Shown here in pieces: positions 28,006-41,136 of a DNA stretch of 64,000 nt. The DNA is from Hyaloscypha bicolor E (lineage: Eukaryota; Ascomycota; Leotiomycetes; Helotiales; Hyaloscyphaceae). Below the pieces are notes generated by a model. That model worked only from the letters and a program-made list of their open reading frames with translations, was not told the origin of the DNA and made no database searches. The stretch covers positions 1,178,001 through 1,242,000 of the forward strand of contig NW_020194555.1 in the NCBI RefSeq assembly GCF_002865645.1. The letters run 5' to 3'. The first letter of the stretch is position 1; each line of letters opens with the position of its first letter. The position numbers and the translations under genes were made by a program.

Positions 28006-30728
28006 AATATATTATAGAAATTTAATTATAAGCTTTATAAATTAAATCTATATATAACTATTTCTTTAATACTATATATTATTTATAATATAATAATAAA
28101 TTTATTTTTTATAATAAAATTAGTATTATTTCATTTAGCTTATTTATATAGAATTTATAAAAAGAAAGCTTTATAATTATTTTATAGAATTTATTTAACT
28201 AATTTATTTATTTTATTAAAATTATTATTATTATTTTAAAAAGGAAAAAGGAAATTAACTTTAATATTAAAGTTTTAAAATATTTTTAAATTAAATTAAT
28301 TTTAAAAAAAAGGCTTTAATATAATATTTCTCTTTTATTTTATTTTATTATATAATTTTATTATTTTAATATATTAGAATATTAGCTTTTATATTCTATT
28401 TATTGAATTTATATTAGATAATAAAATAGTATTTAGCTAAGGCTTTAGCCTATTTAGTTTATTTATTTATAAGCTTTTTTATTATTATAAAATATTCTAA
28501 TATATAGTAATTTATATAAATCTGAATTTAATAAATAGTTTTTTAAAATTCCAAATATTATTAATCTAAAAACTATATAATAATAAATATTTTTTTATTA
28601 TATATTTTATAAATACTATTATTTTTAAAAAGAATATTATAAAATACTATTTATTTCTATATTATTAAAAGAAAATACTAGTAATAATATTACTTAAAAT
28701 ATTAGTTTTAATTATTAATTATTATTCTAAATTATAATAATAGAATAGATCTAATAATATAAAATAAGCTTTAAGCTTTTTAAAAATATTTTAATAAATC
28801 TTATTAAATAAAAAGAAAATATTTATATATATAAGATTTAATAAAGGCTTAGTAATCTTATTATAGTTATAAATAAATCTTTTATAAAAGTTATAGAATT
28901 CTAAAAAGAACTTATATTTCTTTTATAATTTAAAAAGCTTTCTAATTCTTTATAATAATAACCTTTTTAGAATTAATTTTAATATTATTTATAAAAATAA
29001 TAAAGTTAAAGTATTTTATATATATAATATAAAATTTATATTTTTTAATATTTATTTATAAGTCTATATTCTAGAAATACTAAAGGATTTTCTTTATATA
29101 AAATTTATATTCTAATTTATTATTAGAATAAATAAAAATATTATTAAAATAAATTATATAAAAATTATTAAAATAGTTAAATAAAATATTATTTATATAA
29201 TATTAGTAAATAGCTAATTTATTAGTTAATTTAAAAAATAAAACCTTATATTTATATATTTTATAATATATATAAAATATTATTAATTCTTCTAATTTAG
29301 GATTTATATAAATTAAATAAAAAGCCTAATAAATATTAAACTTTATAAAGATTTTAGTTTAACTAATTCTAGCTAAAGTTTTATTAATAAAAGAAAGAAA
29401 ATAATAGTTTTTATAAATAATCTAATTAAGCTTTTAATAATTAATATAGAATTATAAGCTTTTATTAGACTTTTTTATAAAAAGAATAAAAGCTAGAAAT
29501 AGTAATTAGCTAGAAATAATAAAGCCTTTATTAAAGTTCTCTAGAAAATATTTTTTTATAATTTCTAATTTTATTATTATTATTTTATATAAAGAGCTAT
29601 ATTTTAGATATTTCTCTATTTTCTTTTCTAATTATATCTTATAATTATATAATTAATAGAAAAATAGAATATTAGAAGCTTTTTTAAAAAAGATATTATT
29701 AAACTTAATATATTATTCGAAAATAATAAAGTTTTTAATATAAGTTTCTAAAAGAATTTTTTATTATTATTAATTTTATAAAAGCTTATAATAAAAGCCT
29801 TATTCTCGAATTATTAGAGATTATAATATATATTTATAGAACTAATACTAGTAATTTTAATAATAGAAACTTCTATTAGCTTTTTTTTTATATATAATTA
29901 TTTCTAGTATAAGAAATTTATTAAATAAATAATACTAACTAAAAAGCTTTCTATTTAATAATAGCTATTTTAAATATTCTATTTATAGAAATATTTAATT
30001 TTTGGCTTTTAAGAAACAGAAATAACTAATACTAGTTTAGGTTCTTTATTTAAATCTAATTGGAAATTAATAGAATTATATTTAGAAATAATATTATTAG
30101 TAAAACTAGTATATAAAAAAGAGTTAATAATAGAGTTATTTTCTATATTATAGTTTTTAATAAAGCTTATTTTCTAGCTATTTATTATTAGTTCTTTTTA
30201 TTAAATATATAATCTCTAGCTTTAATATTTATTTAATAATTAGAATAAGAAATATATTTCGAAATAAGAAATAAAATCTTTTAAAATATAAGAATCTCTT
30301 ATATAATTAAAAATAATAAAAAGAGAATCTCGAATTATATTAAATATTAGTTTCGGATATTAAAAAGCAGATTAAAATATTCTAGTTATTTATAGCCGAG
30401 AATAAGATTATAAAATCTAAATTTAAGAATTAATAAAAAAATATTATATTATTATTTTTAATTAATAATAAAATATATTTTTAAGAAATAAATAATATAA
30501 GTTTCCAGTTTACTATTATATCTCTTAATATTAATAAACTTAAATAAGTATTATAATTTAAGATTAAAGAAAATAATAATATTTATAATAAAGAAAGTAT
30601 TAATAAATATAAAACTATTTATTCCAGAATTAATAAAAGAGAAAATATTAATTAAATATTTATTATAAAATAAGCTATAGAATATAATTAAATATAATTC
30701 TTCTATTAACTAGTTTAGATTAATTTCT

Positions 30729-31001
30729 TATAAGGTATTTATTAGTAGATAATAAGATAATAGAATAAATTAGTAAGTTATAAAACTAATCTCTATTTCT
30801 TCTATAAGGTTCAGGGAAGCCTTCTTTAAATAGAAGGCCCCGATAATATATATACGATTAGTAATTTATAAGCCTAATATTTATAATATAAATAGTAGTT
30901 AGTTATAATATTAAAGAACTATTAATCTCTCTAATTAATACCTGTAATATTTGAGGTTTATTATATATTCTTAAGTTATATATAATCTTATATATATTAT
31001 A
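30729..31001 (-). repeat. 3' LTR of Gypsy copy C (left), internally deleted
   Basis: Matches the other family LTRs but lacks about 25 bp after ATAAAAC (near 30785). The partner LTR at 38401-38698 keeps the segment, so the deletion arose after insertion. Confidence 0.88.
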
Positions 31002-31737
31002 ACTATATTTCTTTTCTAGAATCTTATTTCCAAGATCTATTAATTTATTCTAGTAAATATTTAATTATTTATTTATATAATTAAAAATAAACTTCTAGTA
31101 TTTTAAGAAATAGTTTTACTAATATAATCTAAATAATAGATATAAAAATCATCTAATTAGATTAGGGCTAAATAAGCGAGAAGAAAGAGTAATTATATTT
31201 CAGATATAGAAGCTAGCTAGTAATTATAATTTCGTTTAGGAACTAAGTATTCTAATTAGCTCGATCTAAAGTATTAAGGTACTATTTTACAAAATTAATA
31301 CTATTTATTAGATCTTATATTAGAATAATCTAAATAGCTATATAAAAAGAATTTAATAAAATATTTATATAAGAAACCCATATAAATATTTCTAAAATTC
31401 TAGAGATTATTTATAGATTTCTAGAAGTATATATTAATTAGTTATACTAATTTCCGATTAGAACTAGTACGAAAACTAGTAATTAATTCAGGTAATTCTC
31501 TATTTCTATAAAAAAAAACCTTTTTATATTACTATATATTCTCTTTTTTTCTAATAATTATATATATAATAACTTCTTTTATTATTATTTCTTTCTAGTT
31601 TCTTTTTCTGCCCTTTTTTAAATCTTTTTTAATTATTTTTAATTAATTCTATAATATCTTTTGGCTTTATTATTCGCTAATATAATTACAAGTATAAAGG
31701 TAATTTTATAGCCTCTTTTTCTATTACTAGTAAATAT

Positions 31738-31950
31738 TTGAAATATTTCAAGTATTTACTTATTAATTTCTTTATTTTATATATTATAATATCTAGTAAA
31801 AAGAATTATAACCGTTATAATAAGGGCTCTAAATCTTATATATTAGTAAGTTCTTTAGTTTTAATATCTATTAAAGTTAATACAATTTCAGATTTCTTGC
31901 TATTTATTAAAGGCTTACTAGTTCTGGAAAAATACTATTATAATCTTTAA
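31738..31950 (+). pseudogene. Antisense 70-codon frame in Gypsy C
   Basis: Homologue of the frames at 15801-16013 and 6198-6410. The length and both ends are the same, with mostly conservative changes. See the copy B entry for interpretation. Confidence 0.3.
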
Positions 31951-34900
31951 GAAATTTCTTATAAAATATTCTAAATAATATTATACTAATATAAATAATA
32001 CTATTAATTAGGTTTTTAAAGACTAGAAAGAGTCTAATAAGCTTCGGAATTCTTTTTCCTGTTTTAATAAAGCAGATAATAATACTATTTGAATTAGTAT
32101 TCTAAAAATAAGTTTTTTCTAATATATTTAGGTATTTACTAATTCTTTAAAGAAATATTATAAAGTTTATTTTTAAGATATTAATCTTATTACTAAGCTT
32201 ATTACCGAGATTTTCAAGTAATTTATTACTAGTATTTTAAATACTAATAATATAATATTTATAATTATTTGGGATTTGATTTCAGAAATTCGGGCTCTTT
32301 ATAAGATATATATAGCTATTATGGGTTTCTTATTTACTTCTTTTAATATTCTTAATATTAATATTATTATAATATAACTATATTCCGTTAAAAAATAAGC
32401 GAATTCCGGAAAGTATTATCTAATTCTTTACTAAATCCTAAATAAAGCTAGTATTTAATATTCTTGCTTTGGAAATTAGAAATTTATAAGAATTAGAGTT
32501 TATTTATTTAAAATACCTATAGCTAGTTTATCTATAATAAATCTTTTTTAATTCTAAACCTTTTTCTAATAATTTAAATATAATTCTTATAAGCCTTAAT
32601 AAAATTCTAGAAAACCTTTATAAGTAAAAAAACTTCAAGAAAAAAATATTTCTATTACTATTTCGGGTCTTTTTTTAGCTATTCAAATTCTTTCTTTCTT
32701 TTAAATGGCCTTTTTCTTAATAGTCTAAAATTCTTTTTAATCTTAAAAGGTTATTAAAAGATAATTTCAAATTTCAAATTATAATTTCGATTATATAATT
32801 TTAGAAGTTTCTTGGGATTTTTAAAATTAGAAAAAACAAATAACTAGATATTATAATCTTTAGACTAGGCTTTCTATTTAATTAAATACTATTATTTCTT
32901 GCTTTTATTATTTTATTAGTAATTAATAATGGCTTCTATTTCCTATTCTTATTTTTTATTATTATTTACTAATTCTAGAAGTTTTTTTAGAAAGATATAA
33001 ATATAGCTTCTAATTCTTTTTTATTATATACTTTTTAAGGAAAGAAATATAGAAAGTTAAATATAAATAATTATATATATTTAGTAATTCTAATTTATAT
33101 ATTAAATTACTAATATATTTAAAAATCTTAAACGAATCTATAAATTTTAGCTTAAGCTTTCCTGTTTTAAGTTTAATATTTCTTATTAATAGTATTATTT
33201 AGGCTTCTTTAAAATAGTATTTAGTTAACTAGTATTTATTATAATAGATTTCCCGGTTATTTTATATATAATTTTATAAATTCTTAAGCTTTTTCTATTT
33301 TATTTTAAGGGTTTCTAGCCTCTTATATATAGCTAATATTTTTCTTATAATTTTATTTTTAGGATTTTATAGAAATTAAAAATAGTATTTATAATATATA
33401 TAGAAAAATATATTCTATAAAATCTAATATTTTAAATTATTATATATAAATTCTATAAAAGACAATTTCTTAAATTAATTATTCTTTTAGATATTATAAT
33501 AATATTTTAAATAATATTTTAGGGCCTGGTTCCGTTTTTCTATTTAATTATTTAAAAGATAATAAGTTATATTTAAATACTATTTATATATTAAATAGAA
33601 GCAGAAAATAAATTAGAACTAGCTAGTAAATACTATTTCTCGGTCAGAAATAATTCTATTAGAAGAGCTAAAAATCGAGAAAATATATTTCTATATAATT
33701 TTAATAAGTTCTAGAAAGTTAATTATTTTATAATATATAATATATCTTGCTATTTTAGAATATTAGTTAATAACTATAAGAATTATATTAAAATTAGAAC
33801 CTTTTATTAAATTCTTATATAATAGTAGGCCTATAATAAAATTTATAAAGATTTTACTCTAGAGTCTTTTAGGCTATAATAAACTATTAAGTAAACTATA
33901 TAGCAAATGCCTTTTAGTTTTAATTCTTTAGTAAATATTATATTTTTAATAATACTTATAAATATCTCCTTTTATATTCTTTTAATACTAGAATCTTTTA
34001 AAGAACTCGAGAATTTTCTCTATTTTATAATATCTGGCTATTAGATTATTATAATAAAGCTTTATAACTTTTTAATATAAAGCGAAATTATTAGATATAA
34101 TAATTCTTAAATAGTATCTAAATAAGCTCAAATTATTTTTCTAGATTTCTTTTCTTTTAGTATTTCTTTTACTAAGTCTCTATTTCAAGATATTCTAATA
34201 TCGAGAATTATTTCTCTAAATTACCTAAATAATATCTAAAAGAAATTCAAATAAAAGAGCTAGTATTATAGCTCTTTTAATAGCTATATATATTTATATA
34301 TAAAGAATTAAATATTTATAATTATCTAATTCAAAAACTCGAGAGACTAAAGAGTTTTTAATTCTATTAAATAATATAATTATAAATATTTCTATTACTT
34401 TAGCTATAATAATAGAGCTTTAAGGTATTTCTTTATACTTTATTTCTTAATTAATTCTATAATTAAGGAATTTATAAGATAATCTATCTATTTGTTTTAT
34501 AGTAAATATTTCTTTTAGCTATTATAAATATAGTAAATATTAAATAATACTTATTTTAAAAAAGGAACTCTTTAGATATTTATAAGAACTTCTGAATTAT
34601 AATTATAAAAGCTTTCTTTAGCTTATTCTAAAAAGTCGGAAGTCAAGTTATATTAATAGAACCTTTTTTATAATTAGGCCTTTTACTAGATTTATCTATT
34701 AGATTTAAGGCACCTTTATAATAAATAATATTAAAATTATATATTATAAGATATATTATAAGATATATTATAAGATATATTTAATAATTCTTTAAATATT
34801 TTATTTCTATAAAATATTAGAGATTATTATAGTCTATAATAACTTTAATTATAAACCTGAACTCTTTAAAGCAATAGTATTAATATTTAAAGGCTTTAAT

Positions 34901-37371
34901 AATTATAAGCAATTTCCTATTATAGGTACTATAATTATATTTAATTCCGGAAAGTTTCCGGAACCAGAATACTACTAGATACTAGTATATTTTCGAGCTA
35001 TTACTAGAATTAATTTATTATAAAATAATACTAGTAATTACGAATTTCAATATATTAGTTTTAATACAAATCTTTTTAAAAGAATTAAAATAAATTAAAA
35101 CAAATATTATAGTAAAAGCTTTTAGTTACTTTATCTATTTATATAAAAGAACCGAATTTCCGGCCCTTTTCTATTTCTTTTAAGAGGTCTATTAAATCTA
35201 TAATTACCTGAAAATAATAATAGATAAACTTATAGTAGAAATTAGTAAATCCAAGAAATACTTAAATATTATAAAATAATTCTAGTTCTGGCTATTTAAT
35301 AATACTATAAACCCGTTTAGAATTTGTATAAATACTTTCTATTTTAATAAAGAAGTCTAAGAATTCGATTTCCTTAATATTAAACTTGTATTTACTAAAT
35401 TTATAAAATAGATTATTTTTATATAGCCTAGTAAATATCTAATAAATATAATTATAGTATTCATTTTTATTTCGGGAATAAATAAGAATATTATTTAAAT
35501 AAATAACTATAAAATAATCCAGAAATTCTATAAATATAATATTAATATATATTTGAAATATAACTAGTATATTAGCTAATTCAAAAGATATTATAAGATA
35601 TTTAAAATAACTATAATAGGTTCTAAAAGCCGTTTTCTATTTATATTCTTTATAAATTCTTATCTAATAATATATATTCTTGAAATTCAATTTTATAAAG
35701 ATTTTGGCTTTTTAGAGCCGGTTAAGGGTTTTATTAATAAAAGAAAACAAATATTAATTCTTAATTATAATTTAATTAAATCTATAATAATTAATATAAA
35801 GATATAGCCTTTTATTCTTTTAGGAATAAAAAGAATAAATGTCTTTATTAGGCTTTTATTAGCCCTTATTTAATATTTATAAAATATATTTTATAAATAT
35901 AAATATAATACTTTTAGTTAGATTTCTAATAGATTATATAAAGGTCTATATAGAACCGTATTATCTATATTAATAAAGTATTTAATACTACTAAAATTAG
36001 GAAGTTCTAAAGCTTTATTAGAATTAAAAACCTCTAAGAAATTTTTGTATTTATTATTCCGGAAATAAATAAATATCTCTAAAGCCTCTTTTTAGAGAAT
36101 ATTAATTTACTATATTAAAAACTTCTATTTAATATTACTAGAATTATATAATATAATAAAGATCTAGTAACTATTATAAATATATAAAGTTTATTATCTA
36201 GAATAATTATATTTATTTTTAATTAAAAATAAAACTTGAAATACTAGTTTAGAATATTAGTTAAGCTTCTTATCGAACTCTTTTAATATTAGGATCTTAA
36301 TATTATTAGGCTATATAGATATATATATCTATTATTTCTTAATATAATCTATATATTATATAAGAATTACTTTATAAAATTCTATACCGAAAATAAGGCT
36401 ATAAAAGCTAATATTCTTATATTTATAGAACTGGAATTTAAAAGAATATATTTTATTATAATTATCTATAATAAATACCTTAAGATTATAGGCTTAATAA
36501 ACCTTAAATCCATTTCTATAAAAGATTATAAATTCTTAGTTATATTTAATTAAAGTAATAAAGCTCTAGCTTTAAATCTAATTATTATTAAAGAAGTTAT
36601 AATTTAATCCGGTATTACTAAATCTGCTATATATTTTTAAGATATCTATTTCTAGCTATATTAATCTTATTTAAATAGTTATATAAAGTAATATACCTTT
36701 TTTATTATAACTAAAATTATTAATATTTAAGATTTGGCCTTTTCTTTTTTCTATTTCTTAAAAAAGTCTCTTCTAGAATACTTTTCTATAATAATAGTAT
36801 TAACTTATTTCTATAAATACCTTAACTCTTCTATAATTTTGGCCTTATTAGAATTCTACTAAACTTATTTAATATATTTAAAATACTTTATATTTCCTAA
36901 AAAGTATTCTTTCTATTTATAAGTCTAATAAACTATATCTAAAATAGAACTAGTATTCTATTAAGGCCTTAAAAGAGCCGAAATACTATTTAAGAGTTTC
37001 TTATATAATTTTCGGAACTTTTCTTTTCTTTTTTAATAGCCTTATAAATTAGAATCCTTAGAAACAGAATTACTCTTATTAACCTCTTTTATTTTTGCTT
37101 TCCTTAATTTGAAATAAATAATATATTCTGCTTTCTGAGCTTTTTTAAACTATTCGGAAATAAATACTACTTTATTTCCTAAAAAAAATAGATATAAATA
37201 TCTAATAAGTCTTATAATTAAATAGAGTAGTATTAAGAGTTCGGATCCGGTCTCTTTTAGAATATAGGTTCTAGTTAATTTCGAGATTAATTATTCGAGT
37301 ATATAACTCGGTAATTATTTTATTATTCTTTTAGTAAAGATTTTGGAGTTCCTTAAAGGCGTTTTACTAAT

Positions 37372-37552
37372 TGTTACACTCTACCGCTTCACTGGTAAAT
37401 TTAGCGTCACGTGATCGCGATGACGCATGCGGCTGGCTAGTATTTAGAATACTAAAGCTCCCGTACTTACGAGCTTCCCTCCTTAGTTTAGAATCCTCGG
37501 AATAGAGCCACTCTACCTTGCTTTCCAAGCCCAGAGACCCGGTCTCGTGACA
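37372..37552. repeat. Solo LTR, not RIP-mutated, inside Gypsy C
   Basis: A 181-bp GC-rich block starts TGTTACACTC and ends CTCGTGACA. It is flanked by a perfect 5-bp target duplication CTAAT (37367-37371 and 37553-37557). Removing it and one CTAAT restores co-linearity with copy B near 21391-21420. TG..CA ends and a 5-bp duplication identify an LTR left by recombination. It holds a CACGTGA site (37412-37418) and CA/TG dinucleotides at normal frequency, unlike its surroundings, so it arrived after its host was mutated. The family is not identified. Confidence 0.88.
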
Positions 37553-38400
37553 CTAATAGGTTTGAAATACTTGGAATATATTAGCCAAATAGGCCTTAAA
37601 TCGCTTCTAATAGACCTTATATAATAGTAGGCTTTACTTTATTATAGCCTTTCAAATATTATAAAATTTATTTCTAAGAATACTTATAATAGAATTAATT
37701 CTAGAAAAGTATCTATTATAAATTCAAGATTAAATTCTAAAAACTATCTTCTAGAAAAATATAAATATTCTCTATTTCTTAAAGAACTTTCTATAATATA
37801 AATTAGATATTCGAATCTTAAAAAGCTTTTCTTAGTTTAAATATATCTTTAGGATATTATATAATAGCTTTTAATAAATAGTATCGAGATTACTTTTAAA
37901 GCTTATTATATTAGAAAAAGAAATAGGTTCTAATTCTATTTCAGAAAGTTCTTTAGTAGAAATTACTAAGGAAAATATAATAGATTTATAAATAGAATTT
38001 CTATAAAATATAGTAAATTATAAGATATTTCTAAGAATATTCTTATATTACTCTAATTATAGAATATATTAGTTAATTATATCTATTAATTCTTACTTTT
38101 ATTAGAATACTTCGATTTTAATATATAAGCTCTATTTTATAACTTAAATAATAGTAATTCGGGTATTAATCTCGATATTTTAATTATTACCGGAATTATT
38201 TCCGTTATTATTACTGGCTCTCGGAGGCTTTTAAAGGGCCCTATTAAAAGTATTAGATAAGGCTTTATTATTACCTGTATCGGAATTAATCTAGTTAACT
38301 TTTTTTATAGAAATAGCTTTAATAAAGAATTATATATTTCGCAGATTTCGAAATATAATTATTTATTAAACTATTTTCTTTAAGGATAGAGAGATTACTT

Positions 38401-38698
38401 TATAAGATATTTATTAGTAAGTAATAAAATAATAGAATAAATTAATGAGTTATAAAACTATAGTATTAAATTTAGTATAGAATTAATTTCTGTTTTTTTT
38501 ATAAGATTCAGGAAAGCCTCTTCTAAATAGAAGACCCCGATAATATATATATAATTAGTAATTTATAAGCCTAATACTTATAATATAAATAGTAATTAAT
38601 TATAATATTAAAGGGCTATTAATCTCTCTAATTAATACTTATAATATTCGAGGTTTATTATATATTCTTAAATTATATATAATTCTATATATATTATA
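38401..38698 (-). repeat. 5' LTR of Gypsy copy C (right)
   Basis: 298 bp, co-linear with 22249-22546, with most remaining CA/TG sites changed to TA. Confidence 0.9.
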
Positions 38699-40083
38699 TT
38701 TTTATAAAATTAATTTTAAGTTTATTTAAAAAAGAATCTTTTTCTAGATATTTTTATTTCCTAATATATTATTTATATTAGTTTTTATAAGCTTATTATC
38801 TTTCTTTAGTTCTTTAATATTAGTAATATATTTTAGTATTAGATAGTTATAAGCTATATAACTAGTCTAAAAGTAATTAAAATAAATTAAAATTAAAACA
38901 GAAATATTTTTTCTTTTAATAACTAATTTATTAAAGATTAGAAATATTTGAACTAGTATAAAAATATAAGGAATTATTATATAAAGTTTAGAAATAATAG
39001 AAATTAAAAAAATCAAAAAAATAATTATAATTTAAGTCTTAATATATTTTCTAAGGTTTTTATAAGTTTATAATATTTTTATTTCGAAATTAATTAATAA
39101 AGCTATATAATACAAATTATAAAATATATAAATAAAATAATATTAGTTTATTATATAGTTTATTAAACGGTTTTATAAATAAATTTAAGCTTTATTTACT
39201 AAATAAATAAACTTGATTTTAAACTTATAAAAGATCTAAACCTTATTTATTTATAGCTTCTTATATTTATATCTAGCTTTATATATATAATAAGAATTAA
39301 TAAAGTATTTACTAAAATAATTAATTATTTCTATAGCTATCTCGAAAAAATTAGTAATATTAGGCTTATATTAAATATATAAATAATATTAGATATTATC
39401 TTTTATATAATTAAAAATATAATATATATAAATATTTTTATTTATATAATAGTTTATATTAATTTTGAATTTATTAATAATCTAAATTTATTAATAGTTA
39501 TAAATTAGGTTTTTATTATTAAGTTTTAAGAAATCCGGAATTTTTATAAAACGGAATTTATTATATTTAGGGATTTCTTTAATTAGATACATTTATTTAA
39601 TAAAAGAAATTAGGAAATTAAATATTATATTATAGTATTTAAATTAAGAATATATATTATCTGAAATTTAATTTCTATTAATAAAATATTTTCGAGAAAT
39701 TTCTTTAGTATTAAATAAATAAACTAAACTAGTAACTAAGCTATTTAGGGTTATATAATTAATTTAAATATTTATTTGAATCTTAATTTAGGCTTGTTAT
39801 AATATAAGTATATTAGAATAGATATTAAATAAAATAGGAAATTCTTTTAAAATAAAAGGGTTTATTTTAGAAATATTTTTAATATTAGATATAAGAAATA
39901 GAATTATAGAATATAAATAAAGACCTTAAGAAAAGCTATTAATATAAGAGGCTATATTAAAGATATTAGATATATATAATTTATATATATAAAATTATTT
40001 TTTAGAAATAAATAATTATTTTAGAAAAGCTATTCTAAAGCCTTTTTAGGTAAAAAAAAAAAAAAAAAAGCTTAATTTAATAT

Positions 40084-40396
40084 TATAGCCCTATAAAGAA
40101 AGCTTATAAATAAGATATTTATAAGAGAACTATTTATTAAGAAAACTAAACTAAAAAATAAAAAAAAGTCTCGAGTTAAAGTTCTTTAAATATTTATAAT
40201 TCTTTAAATATTTATAGTTCTTTAAATACTTATAGTTCTTTAAATACTTATAGTTCTTTATTTATAGCTTAGCTTAATAGGGCTTAGTATTTTAAATTTC
40301 TTAGAATATAGCTTTTTTTAGCTTTATTATATATAATTATTATATAACTCTAGATACTAGATATTAAGTTAGATAAAATATAAAATTATAATAATA
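40084..40396 (-). repeat. Right (5') LTR of element D
   Basis: Matches 12237-12525. It is longer because of a local 18-bp tandem expansion (40181-40252). Confidence 0.65.
40181..40262. repeat. 18-bp tandem repeat within the D LTR
   Basis: Four copies plus a partial copy of GTTCTTTAAATACTTATA. The left LTR of D has a single equivalent, so the array grew after insertion. Confidence 0.8.
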
Positions 40397-40977
40397 ATTA
40401 TTAGATAAGAACTATCTATAAATTATTTAATACGAAATCTTATATTAATTTATTTCTTATATTAATATATTATCTGGATAATTATATAATAATTTAATAC
40501 TAACTATATAATATATATAAAAGTAATTAACTCGAATGGTTTATAAAAAGTATTTTAATTCAGGTAACTTGAATTACTATTAAATAATAAGGCATCTATA
40601 CTACTATACCAGTTAGTAAAAGATAGAACTAGGTGCCTCTATTAAATATATTAACTTTCCTTCGAAATTAGAGTTATAGTTATTGAGTAATTCGCGAAAT
40701 TGTAATTAATAGTAGTAAGGAAATCGAGGCCGATGCGTGTTTGGTGTTCTCGCTTAAAAACGCGATTTTAACAATAGTTAGTAATATGGCTGTATCTATT
40801 CCTGTATGTAAGTGACCTCGGCAATAATGCCTCCAATATCTCCAACATTGCCCACATTCCTCCCAAGTATCAATGTGCCCAGGCGACTCTCGGGCTCTTA
40901 CCACGTGCATAAAGCCTAGGGCAATTGTCCTATCATAGGTGGTGAGGTGGGACCCCGTTCCTGTGGCTGGGGGGGTC
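40397..40977. other. Transition from RIP-degraded to GC-balanced DNA; no supported gene
   Basis: The sequence is AT-rich and decayed to about 40.66 kb, then has normal composition with plentiful CA/TG. Open frames on the minus strand over 40680-41214 overlap a solo LTR and show no domain. This boundary is the right edge of the retroelement block. Confidence 0.5.
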
Positions 40978-40982
40978 CTGGT

Positions 40983-41131
40983 TGTGAGGGTTCGAGTCAA
41001 GGTATATATTAGTTCTAAATACAAGACGTAGCGCGAAGGAGTCAAGAAGAATAGTGCGGGATGTCATCCTTAAATACGCGATATGACTCATCATGTGGCT
41101 CAGCGTCACATTGTCAGGTGATTTCGTGACA
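40983..41131 (-). repeat. Solo LTR, 149 bp, with perfect target duplication
   Basis: On the minus strand it starts TGTCACGAAATC and ends CCCTCACA, flanked on the plus strand by CTGGT at 40978-40982 and 41132-41136. TATTTAAGG on the minus strand may be its TATA element, which suggests the orientation. It is not RIP-mutated. It shares TGTNAC../..GTNACA termini with the elements at 37372-37552 and 55749-55968, but the interiors are not obviously the same. Confidence 0.82.
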
Positions 41132-41136
41132 CTGGT

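Larger units (their letters stand above)
30729..38698 (-). mobile_element. Gypsy-type LTR retrotransposon copy C, two LTRs, strongly RIP-degraded
   Basis: 7970 bp, of the same family as B and co-linear with it. The left LTR is 273 bp because of an internal deletion of about 25 bp; the right LTR is 298 bp. The minus-strand RT box reads IYLNNILIYSR (about 35465-35515), with both catalytic Asp changed to Asn. The flanks TTTCT and TTTTT differ by one C-to-T change and fit a mutated 5-bp target duplication. It contains a separate GC-rich insertion (37372-37552), and it interrupts element D. It is more heavily mutated than copy B. Confidence 0.9.
12237..40396 (-). mobile_element. Gypsy-type element D, minus strand, discontinuous (12237-13812, 28006-30728, 38699-40396)
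   Basis: Three separate segments join into one relic of about 6.0 kb. Left and right copies of one LTR-like repeat bound it (12237-12525 and 40084-40396). A pyrimidine-rich stretch just inside the left LTR (TTTTCTTTTTTTTA) reads as a polypurine tract on the minus strand. In the middle segment the minus strand encodes YFNNIFIYSNN (29105-29178), a Gypsy reverse-transcriptase box with both catalytic Asp codons changed to Asn. The breaks coincide with the ends of the Copia element (possible duplication AATAT at 13808-13812 and 28006-28010) and of Gypsy C. It is a different family from A, B and C and is the most decayed element here. The exact LTR ends are estimates. Confidence 0.65.
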
